DNA of 64,000 nt from assembly GCF_000238915.1 (NCBI RefSeq), contig NZ_BAEG01000014.1, positions 18,221 to 82,220 on the forward strand. The letters are read 5' to 3'. Within the stretch, counting starts at the first letter, position 1. Every line of letters begins with the position of its first letter. The position numbers were made by a program, and so were the translations under genes. The notes under the pieces are model-generated. The model was given only the letters and a program-made list of their open reading frames with translations. It searched no databases and was not told where the DNA came from. Below are positions 53,401 to 62,184 of this stretch, one piece after another. The stretch comes from Arthrobacter globiformis NBRC 12137. GTDB taxonomy: Bacteria; Actinomycetota; Actinomycetes; Actinomycetales; Micrococcaceae.

Positions 53401-54126
53401 TCACTGGATGGGTTCTGATGTGGGGTAGTTCTCAGAGCGCCAGTCGTCCCAGAGGGAGCGGATCGTTTCCATGCTGTGTGCGCCCAGATCGTAGAGCGAG
53501 AGGATCACCATCGAGCCGCCGTCGGGCCTTTTCTCGGGGATGACGGGCTGGTCAGCCACAATCAGCAGGCCCTCCCCGTGCTCCGCGTAGCTGTGTACGG
53601 TGATCCCCACCTGGTGGTTGGTCTTGTGCCAGACCCTGCCCGAGACCTCCTCGCCGGTGCCCAAGGTCAGCGAATATTCTTCGCCGGGGGCGGGGATGTC
53701 CTTGAGCCCGAGTTTCTCGATGGCGGAGCCGCCCGAACCGGGGACGGAGAAGTAGCAGGTGCGGCGCCTCCCGTGGGGATGGCGCTCCAGCGCGAACCGC
53801 AGCTGCTGCAGGAAGATCAGCCACCCCTGGGTGATGTCCTCGTCCCACGCTGCCCATTCGGAGTTGTGGTCCACACCGGCGCGGGTGACGCTGACCTCAG
53901 TTCCCGTGGGCACGGGCTTCAGCGTGAAGATGTCACCGTTGTTGACCGTCAGGGAGGTGTGGTCCGGCCCTTCAACCACGGATTTGCTGAAGTAGATCTC
54001 ATTGATTTCCGCCGCCAGCTCGTCGGCTTCCCAGCCATGCCATTGCGCGACCTTCGAGGGTTCACGCAGCATCGTCCAAATCTGTGGCGCGTCGGAATTG
54101 ATCACAACGCTGAGCTTGTTCGTCAT
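53401..54126 (-). CDS. SRPBCC (START/AHSA1-like) domain protein
   Basis: 241 aa. Start MTNKLSVVINSDAPQIWTML followed by WHGWEADELAAEI is the classic ligand-cavity fold entry; SEWAAWDEDITQGWLIFLQQ marks the C-terminal helix of the first domain at about residue 110. The second half (YFSVPGSGGSAIEKLGL onward) looks like a further beta-rich domain. A small hydrophobic ligand is expected but unknown. No operon partner. Confidence 0.8.
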   Translation of the reverse strand: MTNKLSVVINSDAPQIWTMLREPSKVAQWHGWEADELAAEINEIYFSKSVVEGPDHTSLTVNNGDIFTLKPVPTGTEVSVTRAGVDHNSEWAAWDEDITQGWLIFLQQLRFALERHPHGRRRTCYFSVPGSGGSAIEKLGLKDIPAPGEEYSLTLGTGEEVSGRVWHKTNHQVGITVHSYAEHGEGLLIVADQPVIPEKRPDGGSMVILSLYDLGAHSMETIRSLWDDWRSENYPTSEPIQ

Positions 54127-54205
54127 GGCCTGAATCTACAACTTGGGCGCGACCCGGGCTAGGGGAATTTCCGGCGGAAAACGGGCACCCGTATCGCAGG
54201 GCCGC

Positions 54206-55327
54206 TTAGCCGCGCACAGACTCCAGTTCATTCGCAATCCGCCGCTCCAGCTCCGGCGCGCTGATGGTCTGGGATCCGCCGTGGGCGCGCAGGAACAGCA
54301 GCGATTCCAGCCGCAGCAGCCGCCACTCGCGCTCCGCTTCGTGGTTGGAGTTGTCGATGGAGCGGAAAATCTCTTTGTCGTACAGGTTCGGCTCGTTCAG
54401 TGACCGCTGGCGGACCCGGGCCTGCATCCGCGCCTTGAACGGATCCGTCTCCTGGTTGTCCGGCGCCCGGAGCAGCTTCTCATACACGGCGGCGCGGTCC
54501 TTCTGCCCCGTTTGCCGGCACACGTAACTGGACAGCGCAAGCGAGGCCTCCACCGACCCCCAGCGCCCCGGGTTGCCGTCGAAGGGCAGCACGTTCAGCA
54601 GGTCGGCCACGGCCAGCGACGCCTCGGCATCCTTGAGCATGACGAACAGCTCATGCGCGAGGTCACTCAGGTCCTTCAGGCAGCTGCCCGACTTGGTGTT
54701 GATGCCCTTGACCAGCTTGTCGGCCAGCAGCTGCACCCCGACGGCGTCCGGATGGGCCTCCGCCGCGGCTTCCACCACGGATTCAGGCGTTCCCGAGGGC
54801 TCCGGGATCAGGGCCAGATCCTCCGCACTGGGGCCGACCACCCCGGGGGAGGTGGACGGCAGCGGAGGGACGACGACGGCGGCAGGCGCCGTCCGCGCAG
54901 TCTCCCCAGCTGCTTCTCTCCCCACGACGGAAAGGGGAGCGCCGGCGTCGGACGCCTGGGTGTCCGCCCTTTGGGCGTCACTGTCCGTTCCTTGGGGGGC
55001 GCCGTCCGCGCCGGCGCCGTCTGTGCCGGCAGCATCTTCGACGACGGCAGCAGTCATAACAGCGGCATTGGCGGCGGCTTCCGGGGAGGCGACGTCGTCA
55101 ACCGCGGGTCCGGGGATGCGGACGGACGAGCCGGCAGCAATGCGCAGCGTGCCGCCGCCGGTGAGGATCGCAAGGATGATGGCGGGGCTGCCGAAATCAT
55201 CGGTTTCGACTTCCACGGAGTGGATTTCCGCGGACCGCTTGCCGTCCGGCAGGAGAAGGTGGTCGCCCGCCCGCAGAGAGCCCGCCTGCTGTTCACGGTA
55301 GGTCTTGGCAGCTGCAGGGTGGTTCAT
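54206..55327 (-). CDS. DUF6707-like conserved protein
   Basis: 373 aa from the ATG preceded by AAGGA. N-terminal beta domain (LRAGDHLLLPDGKRSAEIHS) of about 75 residues, a disordered Ala/Asp/Pro-rich linker (about 80-195), and an alpha-helical C-terminal domain. That domain reads VQLLADKLVKGINTKSGSCL, LSSYVCRQTGQKDRAAVYEK and a long final helix, similar to actinobacterial proteins of the DUF6707 group. TPR-like organisation is possible. Function unknown. Confidence 0.65.
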   Translation of the reverse strand: MNHPAAAKTYREQQAGSLRAGDHLLLPDGKRSAEIHSVEVETDDFGSPAIILAILTGGGTLRIAAGSSVRIPGPAVDDVASPEAAANAAVMTAAVVEDAAGTDGAGADGAPQGTDSDAQRADTQASDAGAPLSVVGREAAGETARTAPAAVVVPPLPSTSPGVVGPSAEDLALIPEPSGTPESVVEAAAEAHPDAVGVQLLADKLVKGINTKSGSCLKDLSDLAHELFVMLKDAEASLAVADLLNVLPFDGNPGRWGSVEASLALSSYVCRQTGQKDRAAVYEKLLRAPDNQETDPFKARMQARVRQRSLNEPNLYDKEIFRSIDNSNHEAEREWRLLRLESLLFLRAHGGSQTISAPELERRIANELESVRG

Positions 55328-55411
55328 GGGAGTCCTTAAGTTCTCTTGCGGTCCGCCCAACAGTCTACAAAGGAGAGGGTGCGAAGTCCGGGAGGCGCGG
55401 GCGCCCGGGCG

Positions 55412-55951
55412 TCAGCTGCCGACGCCGGCGTAGGCCAGAGCCTGCCGCACCAGGGCACCGCGGCCGCCGGTGAACTCGAGCTGCACGCCGTCGCTAAGCA
55501 CTTCCTGGGGCGTCATCCAGGTCAGCTCCAGAGCGTCCTGGCGGGGTTCGCATTCGCCGGTCACAGGGATGATGTAGGCCAGTGATACGGCGTGCTGGCG
55601 GTCGTCGGTGAAGCCGGTGTGCGAGGGGGCGGGGAAGTATTCGGCCACGGTGAACGGCACAGGGCTGATGGGGAGCTGGGGGAATGCCAGCGGGCCGAGG
55701 TCTTTTTCCATGTGGCGCAGCAGTGCGGCGCGGATGGTTTCGCGGTAGAGCACCCGGCCGGAAACGAGGGACCGGACCATGGTGCCGTCCTCGTCCGCCT
55801 GCAGGAGTGTGCCCACCTCATTCACGAACCCGAGTGGATCCAGCCGGACCGGCACCGCCTCCACGTAGACCATCGGGAGCCTGCCTCTGGCTTCGAAGAG
55901 ATCCTCGTCCGAAAGCCAGCCGGGGTTGGGGTCAGGGGTGCGCACGTTCAT
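55412..55951 (-). CDS. NUDIX-like hydrolase (DUF4916)
   Basis: 179 aa. Start NPGWLSDEDLFEARGRLPMV and the middle VSGRVLYRETIRAALLRHM replace the classical Nudix box with the DUF4916 pattern; PVPFTVAEYFP and SLAYIIPVTGECEPRQDALE complete the fold. The usual REUXEE box is degenerate, so pyrophosphohydrolase activity is uncertain. Actinobacteria-specific family. Confidence 0.85.
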   Translation of the reverse strand: MNVRTPDPNPGWLSDEDLFEARGRLPMVYVEAVPVRLDPLGFVNEVGTLLQADEDGTMVRSLVSGRVLYRETIRAALLRHMEKDLGPLAFPQLPISPVPFTVAEYFPAPSHTGFTDDRQHAVSLAYIIPVTGECEPRQDALELTWMTPQEVLSDGVQLEFTGGRGALVRQALAYAGVGS

Positions 55952-56080
55952 GAATCATTTTTACCCCATCGCCACAGCTCCGGCCGCCGAGGCGTGGGAT
56001 CCCTGCGCCTGGCGGCGGGCAAAACGACGCAATCTCACCACCCGATTTGCCCCTCCGCGCCGCCGCGCCGCGCCGCCGCT

Positions 56081-56160
56081 CCGGCCGTTTGGGGGCTACG
56101 CCGGCCGTTTGGGGGTTACGACGGGCGCCGGGCGGCTAGGACGGGCGCCGGGCGGAGATC
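56081..56160. repeat. Consecutive tandem 20-bp duplications
   Basis: 56081-56100 and 56101-56120 differ at one base (core CCGGCCGTTTGGGGG). 56121-56140 and 56141-56160 share ACGGGCGCCGGGCGG. The second pair spans the stop codon of the VOC gene. Confidence 0.85.
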
Positions 56161-56864
56161 CAGAGCGGGGCCCGCTGTGCCGCCGCGCCGTCATTGTCCG
56201 GGTGCGGCACATGAAGGGTGCGCCCGAACGCCTCCTCGGTCAGCGTCACGTCGTGTCCCGCGGCCGTGAGTCGGTCCCGCAGGGCGTCTAGGTCCCCGGC
56301 GTACTCGAATCCCAGTCCTGCGTGCGCCGCGCCGGTGCCGGGCCGCGCCATCAGCACACCGCCGTTCTTGGCGGTGAAGTCGGCAGTCTCGTCGTCGTCC
56401 GGGACGGGCCGGAACCGTGCCCCAATGTCCCGCAGCGCCTGGGCAGCGGCTGTCACGTCCTCGCTGAACCAGACCTCCACCACGGCCAGCGCTGGATCCG
56501 CATCCGCACAGCCGGCCCCGTGGGCGGCCTTGTCGGCCAAGAAGCTGAAACCGTCCGCGCCCGTGATCCGGCAGGAGTCGCCGTGGTCCGCGCGGACAAG
56601 CTCGGCGGACGAGGAGTCAGATTCCGCGCCGGACTGGTTGGTGCGCCGGGCAAACTCCTCGAGGTCACCCACCTCCACGCCAAAGTGCGTGACGCCATCC
56701 TCCGCAGCGCCCGGTTCGGCCTGGTGCAGCGCCAGCCTGCCCGCACCGGCGTCGTACTCCCGCCAGGAGCCCTCGTCGGTGGTTTTAATCATCCCCAGGT
56801 CGGTGAGGAGCCGCTCCCAGGGGTCAACCCGGGACGTGAAGTGGATGGGGCGGACACGAAGCAT
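56136..56864 (-). CDS. VOC (glyoxalase/dioxygenase) superfamily protein
   Basis: 242 aa from the ATG preceded by GAGGAG at five bases; a longer frame to 56948 is rejected. Two VOC half-domains: residues 1-115 (MLRVRPIHFTSRVDPWERLL, VTHFGVEVGDLEEF) and 125-242 (LAVVEVWFSEDVTAAAQALR, FEYAGDLDALRDRLTAAGHD). Metal-ligand residues are not obvious, so it may be a binding or resistance protein. The C-terminal tail runs into a tandem duplication. Confidence 0.82.
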   Translation of the reverse strand: MLRVRPIHFTSRVDPWERLLTDLGMIKTTDEGSWREYDAGAGRLALHQAEPGAAEDGVTHFGVEVGDLEEFARRTNQSGAESDSSSAELVRADHGDSCRITGADGFSFLADKAAHGAGCADADPALAVVEVWFSEDVTAAAQALRDIGARFRPVPDDDETADFTAKNGGVLMARPGTGAAHAGLGFEYAGDLDALRDRLTAAGHDVTLTEEAFGRTLHVPHPDNDGAAAQRAPLWISARRPS

Positions 56865-56985
56865 GCTCTCTCCTCGAACTCGAAACACCAGGATCTTCGA
56901 AAACGGCGCCGACATGGCCATGATGCCACGTCTTGAATCGCGCGGCACCGGGTTGAATCATGCAGCGCTGGGGCAGAATAGGCGC

Positions 56986-57594
56986 ATGCCCGTTGAACTC
57001 GAGGAACTGCTGGTGACCGATGCAGCCGCATGGCGGACATGGCTGGAATCCCACCACAGCGACAGCCCCGGCGTCTGGCTGGTCCTGCACAAGAAGGGCG
57101 GCAACGTCACTGAACTCGATTACGACGCCGCACTGGACGAGGCGCTCTGCTACGGCTGGATCGACGGCCAGGTCAAAAAACGCGACGGCGGCAGCTACCT
57201 CCAGCGCATGACCCGCCGGGGGCCCAAGAGCCCCTGGTCCGAACGGAACGTGGGCCATGTGGCCCGGCTTGAGGCTGCAGGGAAGATGACGGCCCCGGGA
57301 CGTGCCGCCGTCGACGCCGCCAAGGCCGACGGCCGCTGGGAGGCTGCCTATTCAGGACCGGCGACGGCGGAGGTCCCGGCGGATCTGGCCGCCGCCATCG
57401 CCGCCGTGCCCGAGGCACAGGCCATGTTCGACGTGCTGACCTCGGTGAATCGCTACGCGCTGATCTACCGCACCAATTCGGTCAAACAGGCCTCCACAAG
57501 GGAGCGGAAAATCGCCGGGTTTGTCCAGATGCTTGCCCGCGGCGAGACGCCGTATCCGCAGAAGAGGCGCCCGGCGCAGAATCCCGCTGGTTGA
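56986..57594 (+). CDS. YdeI/OmpD-associated family protein
   Basis: 202 aa. Family core DEALCYGWIDGQVKKRDGGSY and RRGPKSPWSERNVGHVARLE, with the C-terminal helical part (FDVLTSVNRYALIYRTNSVK, then RKIAGFVQMLARGE). Proteins of this type are linked to stress and peptide or bacteriocin tolerance, mechanism unknown. Starts at the ATG following AGGCGC. Divergent from the VOC gene. Its stop codon lies in a CCCGCTGGTTGAG repeat. Confidence 0.85.
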   Translation: MPVELEELLVTDAAAWRTWLESHHSDSPGVWLVLHKKGGNVTELDYDAALDEALCYGWIDGQVKKRDGGSYLQRMTRRGPKSPWSERNVGHVARLEAAGKMTAPGRAAVDAAKADGRWEAAYSGPATAEVPADLAAAIAAVPEAQAMFDVLTSVNRYALIYRTNSVKQASTRERKIAGFVQMLARGETPYPQKRRPAQNPAG

Positions 57595-57622
57595 GCGTGT
57601 CGCTTCACCCCGCTGGTTGAGT
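57585..57622. repeat. CCCGCTGGTTGAG direct repeat
   Basis: CCCGCTGGTTGAG occurs at about 57585 and again at about 57609, each followed by a GTC/CTGTG-type tail. The first copy supplies the stop codon of the YdeI-like gene. Confidence 0.75.
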
Positions 57623-57683
57623 CTGTGGAACCCGGCGCCGAGCGTCCTGGCAAGGGGCATCGAAAAGGCCGTCCGCGCTAAAA

Positions 57684-57700
57684 TTGGGAGCAACTCCCAA
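57684..57700. promoter_or_regulatory. Candidate operator upstream of the GH32 gene
   Basis: TTGGGAG-CAA-CTCCCAA is a perfect 7-bp inverted repeat, ending 14 bases before the GH32 start. A repressor bound here would block initiation; no regulator gene is adjacent. Confidence 0.55.
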
Positions 57701-57714
57701 CACGAACGGCGAAC

Positions 57715-59412
57715 ATGCAGCGGTTTTCCCTACGCACGCTCGGCCCCCGCGCGCGGTGGATTGCGGTGGCCGTGGCCCTGGCTCTGGTGCTCGCAGCGGC
57801 CGCGGTCATCGGCCTGGCCGGGCGTCCGGGCGACGGCGGAACACAGGGCGGTGCCGGACCCCAGGGCGGTGGCACCCAAGGCAGCAGCACCCAGAGTGCA
57901 GCCCCGAAGTCCTTCAGCAGGCCCGAGGGCGCCTCACAGTTCCGGCCCTCCTACCACCTCACCCCTGCCAAGGAGTGGATGAACGATCCGCAGCGGCCGT
58001 TCCTGCTGGACGGGGTGTGGCACTACTACTACCTCTACAACGCGGACCACCCCGAGGGAAACGGCACCGAATGGTTCCACGTCACCAGCACCGATCTGGT
58101 GCAGTGGAAGGACGAAGGCGTGGCCATCGGGAAGTTCAAGAACGGCCTGGGGGACATTGAGACCGGCAGCGCCGTGGTGGACCAGGACAACACCGCCGGC
58201 TTCGGCAAGGGTGCCGTCGTCGCCGTCATGACCCAGCAGGACAAGGGCGTGCAGCGGCAGTCCCTGTTCTACTCCACGGACAAGGGCTACACGTTCAAGG
58301 AGGCCGACGGGAATCCCGTGATGGACAACCCGGGCAAGGAGCACTGGCGCGACCCGAAAATCATCCGCGACGAGGCCCGGGAACAGTGGGTCATGGCGTT
58401 GGCCGAGGGGGAAAAGATCGGCCTGTACACCTCGAGGGACCTGAAGGACTGGAACTACGTATCGGGCTTCGAGCGGAGGGGCCTGGGGATCCTCGAATGC
58501 CCCGACCTTTTCCAGCTGGACGTCGACGGCGACCCCGCCAAGCGCACTTGGGTTTTGGCGGCCAGCGCGAACGGCACCGCGGAAGGCCGGACCACCGGGG
58601 TAGCGTACTGGACCGGGACCTTTGACGGGACCACGTTCACCACCGCGGATGACAAACACCAGTGGCTCGACGCCGGCGCCGACTTCTACGCCGCCGTCAC
58701 CTGGGACGATCCCCGGCTGACGGAAAACGAACGGATGGCGTCCCGTCACGCGATCGGCTGGATGAACAACTGGACGTATGCCCGCCAGTTGCCCACGACC
58801 GACTGGCAGGGCGGTGCGGACTCCATCGTCCGGGACATCCGGCTGAAAACGGTGCAGGGCAGGCCCACGCTCGTCTCCACCCCCACTCCCGCCCTGTCCG
58901 CGCTGGACGGCGAAGCCAAGACGGCAGACAGCGGGGCGCTGACCCCGGAGGGTGCCGGCGGGCTTCCCGCGCCCGCAGGCGGTGCCTACCGGCTGGACGT
59001 GACCCTGGAGCGTGCACCGGGCGACGACGGCACGGAGGCCCTGCTGAAACTGGGCAACGGCGGTGCGGACTTCGCCACGGTGGGCTACAACTTCGAGGCA
59101 GGCACGGCATGGGTGGACCGGGCGGCAGTGGTGCCAGGCGCTGATGCCCTCGGACCTGTGTTCACGGAACGGAGGAGTGCGCAGAGCCCGCCCCGCAACG
59201 GCAGCTCGCCGGGGAGGGGCAGCGTGGAGCTGACCATTTTCGTGGACTATTCCTCGGCGGAGGTCTTTGTGAACGGCGGCGAACAGACCCTGACGTCGGT
59301 CGTGCTGCCCAGGCCAGGCCAGCCGGCGGTCAGCGCGGCCACCGCCGGCGGGAAGCTGACACTGAAGTCGTTCAAGTACACCCCGCTGGCCACCGTGCTG
59401 ACGGCACGGTAG
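57715..59412 (+). CDS. Secreted glycoside hydrolase family 32 (fructan/sucrose hydrolase)
   Basis: 565 aa. N-terminal membrane/signal segment (about 16-36), Gly/Gln-rich linker (38-64), then the five-bladed propeller. GH32 active-site motifs: WMNDPQRP with nucleophile Asp91, WRDPKII with Asp213, and ECPD with acid/base Glu261. The C-terminal beta-sandwich starts near 400 (YRLDVTLERAPGDDGTEALL) and ends GGKLTLKSFKYTPL. This set fits exo-levanase, inulinase or invertase. A lone gene; an operator-like palindrome precedes it. Confidence 0.93.
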   Translation: MQRFSLRTLGPRARWIAVAVALALVLAAAAVIGLAGRPGDGGTQGGAGPQGGGTQGSSTQSAAPKSFSRPEGASQFRPSYHLTPAKEWMNDPQRPFLLDGVWHYYYLYNADHPEGNGTEWFHVTSTDLVQWKDEGVAIGKFKNGLGDIETGSAVVDQDNTAGFGKGAVVAVMTQQDKGVQRQSLFYSTDKGYTFKEADGNPVMDNPGKEHWRDPKIIRDEAREQWVMALAEGEKIGLYTSRDLKDWNYVSGFERRGLGILECPDLFQLDVDGDPAKRTWVLAASANGTAEGRTTGVAYWTGTFDGTTFTTADDKHQWLDAGADFYAAVTWDDPRLTENERMASRHAIGWMNNWTYARQLPTTDWQGGADSIVRDIRLKTVQGRPTLVSTPTPALSALDGEAKTADSGALTPEGAGGLPAPAGGAYRLDVTLERAPGDDGTEALLKLGNGGADFATVGYNFEAGTAWVDRAAVVPGADALGPVFTERRSAQSPPRNGSSPGRGSVELTIFVDYSSAEVFVNGGEQTLTSVVLPRPGQPAVSAATAGGKLTLKSFKYTPLATVLTAR

Positions 59413-59427
59413 GCAAAGCGGCGAAAG

Positions 59428-60591
59428 TCAGTCCGACTCGAGCGGGAAGGCCACGGCTTCCCCCACCACGCGCAGGCACAGTTCCGTGCCGGGTTGCGCG
59501 ATGGATGCGTTCCAGTGCCGGATGGTGATCACTTCACCGCCGCCGGGATAGCGGTGGTCGGGCATGGCACCGGCCAGCTTGGGCGGCACGGCGAGCTTGA
59601 GCCGCACGGTGGTTTCGGGGCCGAAGTAGTCGGTATCCACCACCACGCCGCGGATGGGACCGTCCTCGGCGATGCGGATCTGCTCCGGGCGCAGCATGAG
59701 CTGGACGCGGCCCTGCGCGGGCGGACGCCGGACGGGGATCCCGCCGAGCGAGCAGGTGGCCAGCGAGCCCTCCATCCACGCATCGAGGATCACCGCGTCG
59801 CCCAGGAACTCGGCCGTGGCGCGGTCCGCCGGCCGGGTGTACACAACGAACGGGTTGCCGATCTGTGCCAGCTTGCCGCCCCGCATGACCGCCACCTGGT
59901 CCGCGAAGGAGAGTGCCTCGGCCTGGTCGTGGGTGACGAGGATGGTGGTCACGCCGGCCTCGTTGAGGACCTTGGCCACCGCCCGCCGGGTGGCGACGCG
60001 CAGCCCGGCATCCAGGGCGGAGAAGGGCTCATCCAGCAGCATCAGTTCAGGCTCGCGGGCGAGGGCCCGGGCCAGGGCGACGCGCTGCTGCTGCCCGCCG
60101 GAAAGCTGGTGCGGGCGGCGCCTGGCCATGGCGGTGTCCAGCGACACCATCTCCAGGAGTTCGTTGACCCGCGCATTAACCGCGCGCCGGCCGCCGTCGA
60201 GCTTTGCGGCACTGAGCCCGAACGCGATGTTCTGCCCCACCGTCAGGTGCGGGAACAGGGCGCCGTCCTGCGCCACATAGCCGACGTGGCGCTTGTGCGC
60301 CGGCTTCCACACGCCGTCCCCCGCCACCGGGGATCCGTTCAGCGAGATGCTGCCGGTGGCGGGGTGTTCGAAGCCCGCAATCAGCCGAAGCAGGGTGGTC
60401 TTGCCCGACCCGGAGGGGCCCACGATCGCGGTGGTTCCGCCCTTGGCCACGGACAGGTTCACGCCCTTGAGGACGGCCTGCGAGCCGAAGTTCTTGGTGA
60501 CGGCGTCGATCTCCAGGTGGCTGTTGGTGCTTGGCGCCACGGAGGGGGAGATCCGCGGTTCCGGAAGCCTGGACGGGGATTGTTCGGTCAC
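59428..60591 (-). CDS. fbpC: Ferric iron ABC transporter, ATP-binding protein
   Basis: 387 aa from GTG. Walker A GPSGSGKTT (58-66), Q-loop VAQDGALF, signature LSGGQQQRVALARALA, Walker B LMLLDEPFSALD and the H-loop LVTHDQAEA. The C-terminal TOBE-like domain (VQLMLRPEQIRI to the end) is usual for Fbp/Pot-type importers. Its start overlaps the permease stop by four bases. Last gene of the iron operon under a DtxR-like box. Confidence 0.93.
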   Translation of the reverse strand: MTEQSPSRLPEPRISPSVAPSTNSHLEIDAVTKNFGSQAVLKGVNLSVAKGGTTAIVGPSGSGKTTLLRLIAGFEHPATGSISLNGSPVAGDGVWKPAHKRHVGYVAQDGALFPHLTVGQNIAFGLSAAKLDGGRRAVNARVNELLEMVSLDTAMARRRPHQLSGGQQQRVALARALAREPELMLLDEPFSALDAGLRVATRRAVAKVLNEAGVTTILVTHDQAEALSFADQVAVMRGGKLAQIGNPFVVYTRPADRATAEFLGDAVILDAWMEGSLATCSLGGIPVRRPPAQGRVQLMLRPEQIRIAEDGPIRGVVVDTDYFGPETTVRLKLAVPPKLAGAMPDHRYPGGGEVITIRHWNASIAQPGTELCLRVVGEAVAFPLESD

Positions 60592-62180
60592 TGTCCCGCT
60601 ACTTTCTTGGACTGCTGGAAGAGCAAATAGGTCATGGGCGCCGAGATCACGATCATGAAGAGGGCGTACGGCGCCGCGCCGGCGTAGTCGATTTCGCTGC
60701 TCTTGCTCCAGAACTCGGTGGCGAGGGTCCTGGTCCCGTTGGGGGACAGGAGCAGCGTGGCGGTCAGTTCGTTGGCGATGGCCAGGAAGACGAGGGCGGC
60801 GCCACCGGCCGCGGCGGGAGCCGTGAGCCGCAGTGTGACGCGGATGAACGACAGCAGCGGAGGGCTGCCTAGTGCCTGGGCCGCCTCGTCCAGCTCCTTG
60901 GGTGCCTGGGCCAGCCCCGCCCGGATGTTCACCAGGGCGCGCGGCAGGAACAGGAGGACGTAGGCGGCGATCAGGACGCCGGTGGTCTGGTAGACGCCCG
61001 GGACAAGCCGGATGCTGACGGTGACGAAGGCCAGGGCAACCACGATGCCCGGCAGCGAGCTGGTGACGTAGTTGGACAGTTCCAGGCCCTTGCTGAACCA
61101 GCTGGCGTGCCGGACGGCGAGGTAGGCCATGGGGAAGGCGACGACGGTGGTGGCCGCGGCGCCGGCCAGCCCGTAGAGGAGGGTCTGCAGCAGCGCGGGA
61201 ACGAACTCGTCAGCGGCCCAGATTTCTGTTCCGCCGGCAATGATCCAGCGCAGCACGAACAGCAGCGGCAGGCCGAAGGCAAGCAGGGTCAGGCCGAGCA
61301 GGGCCAGTTGGGCCGGCCACTGGTAGGCGTGCAGCGGCAGGCACAGTGCCTTGGCCTGTGCACCGGAACCGACCCGGGCGTACCGCGCGGTGCCTCGGCT
61401 GCGGACCTCGACGACCAGCAGGATGAGGCAGATGAACACCAGCACACTCGCGAGCATGTTCCCTGCCGTGCCGTTGAACGTGGATTGGTACTGCACCATG
61501 ATCGCCGTCGTGAAGGTGTCGAAGCGGATCATGGCGAAGGCGCCGTACTCGGCCAGGAGGTGCAGCCCCACCAGCAGTCCGCCCCCGGTCATGGCGATCC
61601 GCAGCTGCGGCAGGACCACGCGGAAGAATGCCCGCCAGGCGCCCAGGCCGAGGGACGCAGCCGACTGCTCTACTGCGGGATCCAGCCGGCTCAGTGTCGC
61701 GGCAGCGGGAATGTAGACCAGCGGGAAGTAGGACAGGGTGGCGATGAGCACCCCGGAAAACAGGCCGTGCAGCGAGGGGACGGCGGAAACCCAGGCATAG
61801 CTGTTGACGAAGGCCGGGATGGCCAGGGGAGCGGCGAGCAGCACCGCCCACACCTTCTTTCCGCGAAGCGTGGTGCGCTCCACAAGCCATGCGCCGCCGA
61901 CGCCCAGGATGAGGCAGAGGGGAACGGTGATCAGCATCAGGAGCACCGTGTTCAGCAACAGTTCGCCGACGCGGGGCCGGAAGACCAGTTCGAGGGCGGT
62001 GTCCCAGCCGGTGGCCGCGGTCATGTACACCACGTAAGCCAGCGGCAGGAGCGAAAACAGGGCGATCAGCACCGCCGCGACAGCTACCGCTGAAACGCCG
62101 AAAGGCGGGCGGGGGCGCTTGCCCCGGCCCGCCGACGTCGTGCTTCCGGATTCCTCCGCAGCCGATACTTGCGTGATCAC
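60588..62180 (-). CDS. fbpB: Ferric iron ABC transporter permease (fused, FbpB-like)
   Basis: 530 aa with about twelve membrane segments arranged as two binding-protein-dependent permease halves, each with an EAA-type loop (EQSAASLGLGAWRAFFRVVL near 172-191, DEAAQALGSPPLLSFIRVTL near 435-454). The two-half fusion is typical of the FbpB/SfuB family, which works with one FbpA and one FbpC. The start is four bases after the fbpA stop. Arg/Pro-rich N terminus, cytoplasmic. Confidence 0.93.
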   Translation of the reverse strand: MITQVSAAEESGSTTSAGRGKRPRPPFGVSAVAVAAVLIALFSLLPLAYVVYMTAATGWDTALELVFRPRVGELLLNTVLLMLITVPLCLILGVGGAWLVERTTLRGKKVWAVLLAAPLAIPAFVNSYAWVSAVPSLHGLFSGVLIATLSYFPLVYIPAAATLSRLDPAVEQSAASLGLGAWRAFFRVVLPQLRIAMTGGGLLVGLHLLAEYGAFAMIRFDTFTTAIMVQYQSTFNGTAGNMLASVLVFICLILLVVEVRSRGTARYARVGSGAQAKALCLPLHAYQWPAQLALLGLTLLAFGLPLLFVLRWIIAGGTEIWAADEFVPALLQTLLYGLAGAAATTVVAFPMAYLAVRHASWFSKGLELSNYVTSSLPGIVVALAFVTVSIRLVPGVYQTTGVLIAAYVLLFLPRALVNIRAGLAQAPKELDEAAQALGSPPLLSFIRVTLRLTAPAAAGGAALVFLAIANELTATLLLSPNGTRTLATEFWSKSSEIDYAGAAPYALFMIVISAPMTYLLFQQSKKVAGQ

Positions 62181-62184
62181 AGAA

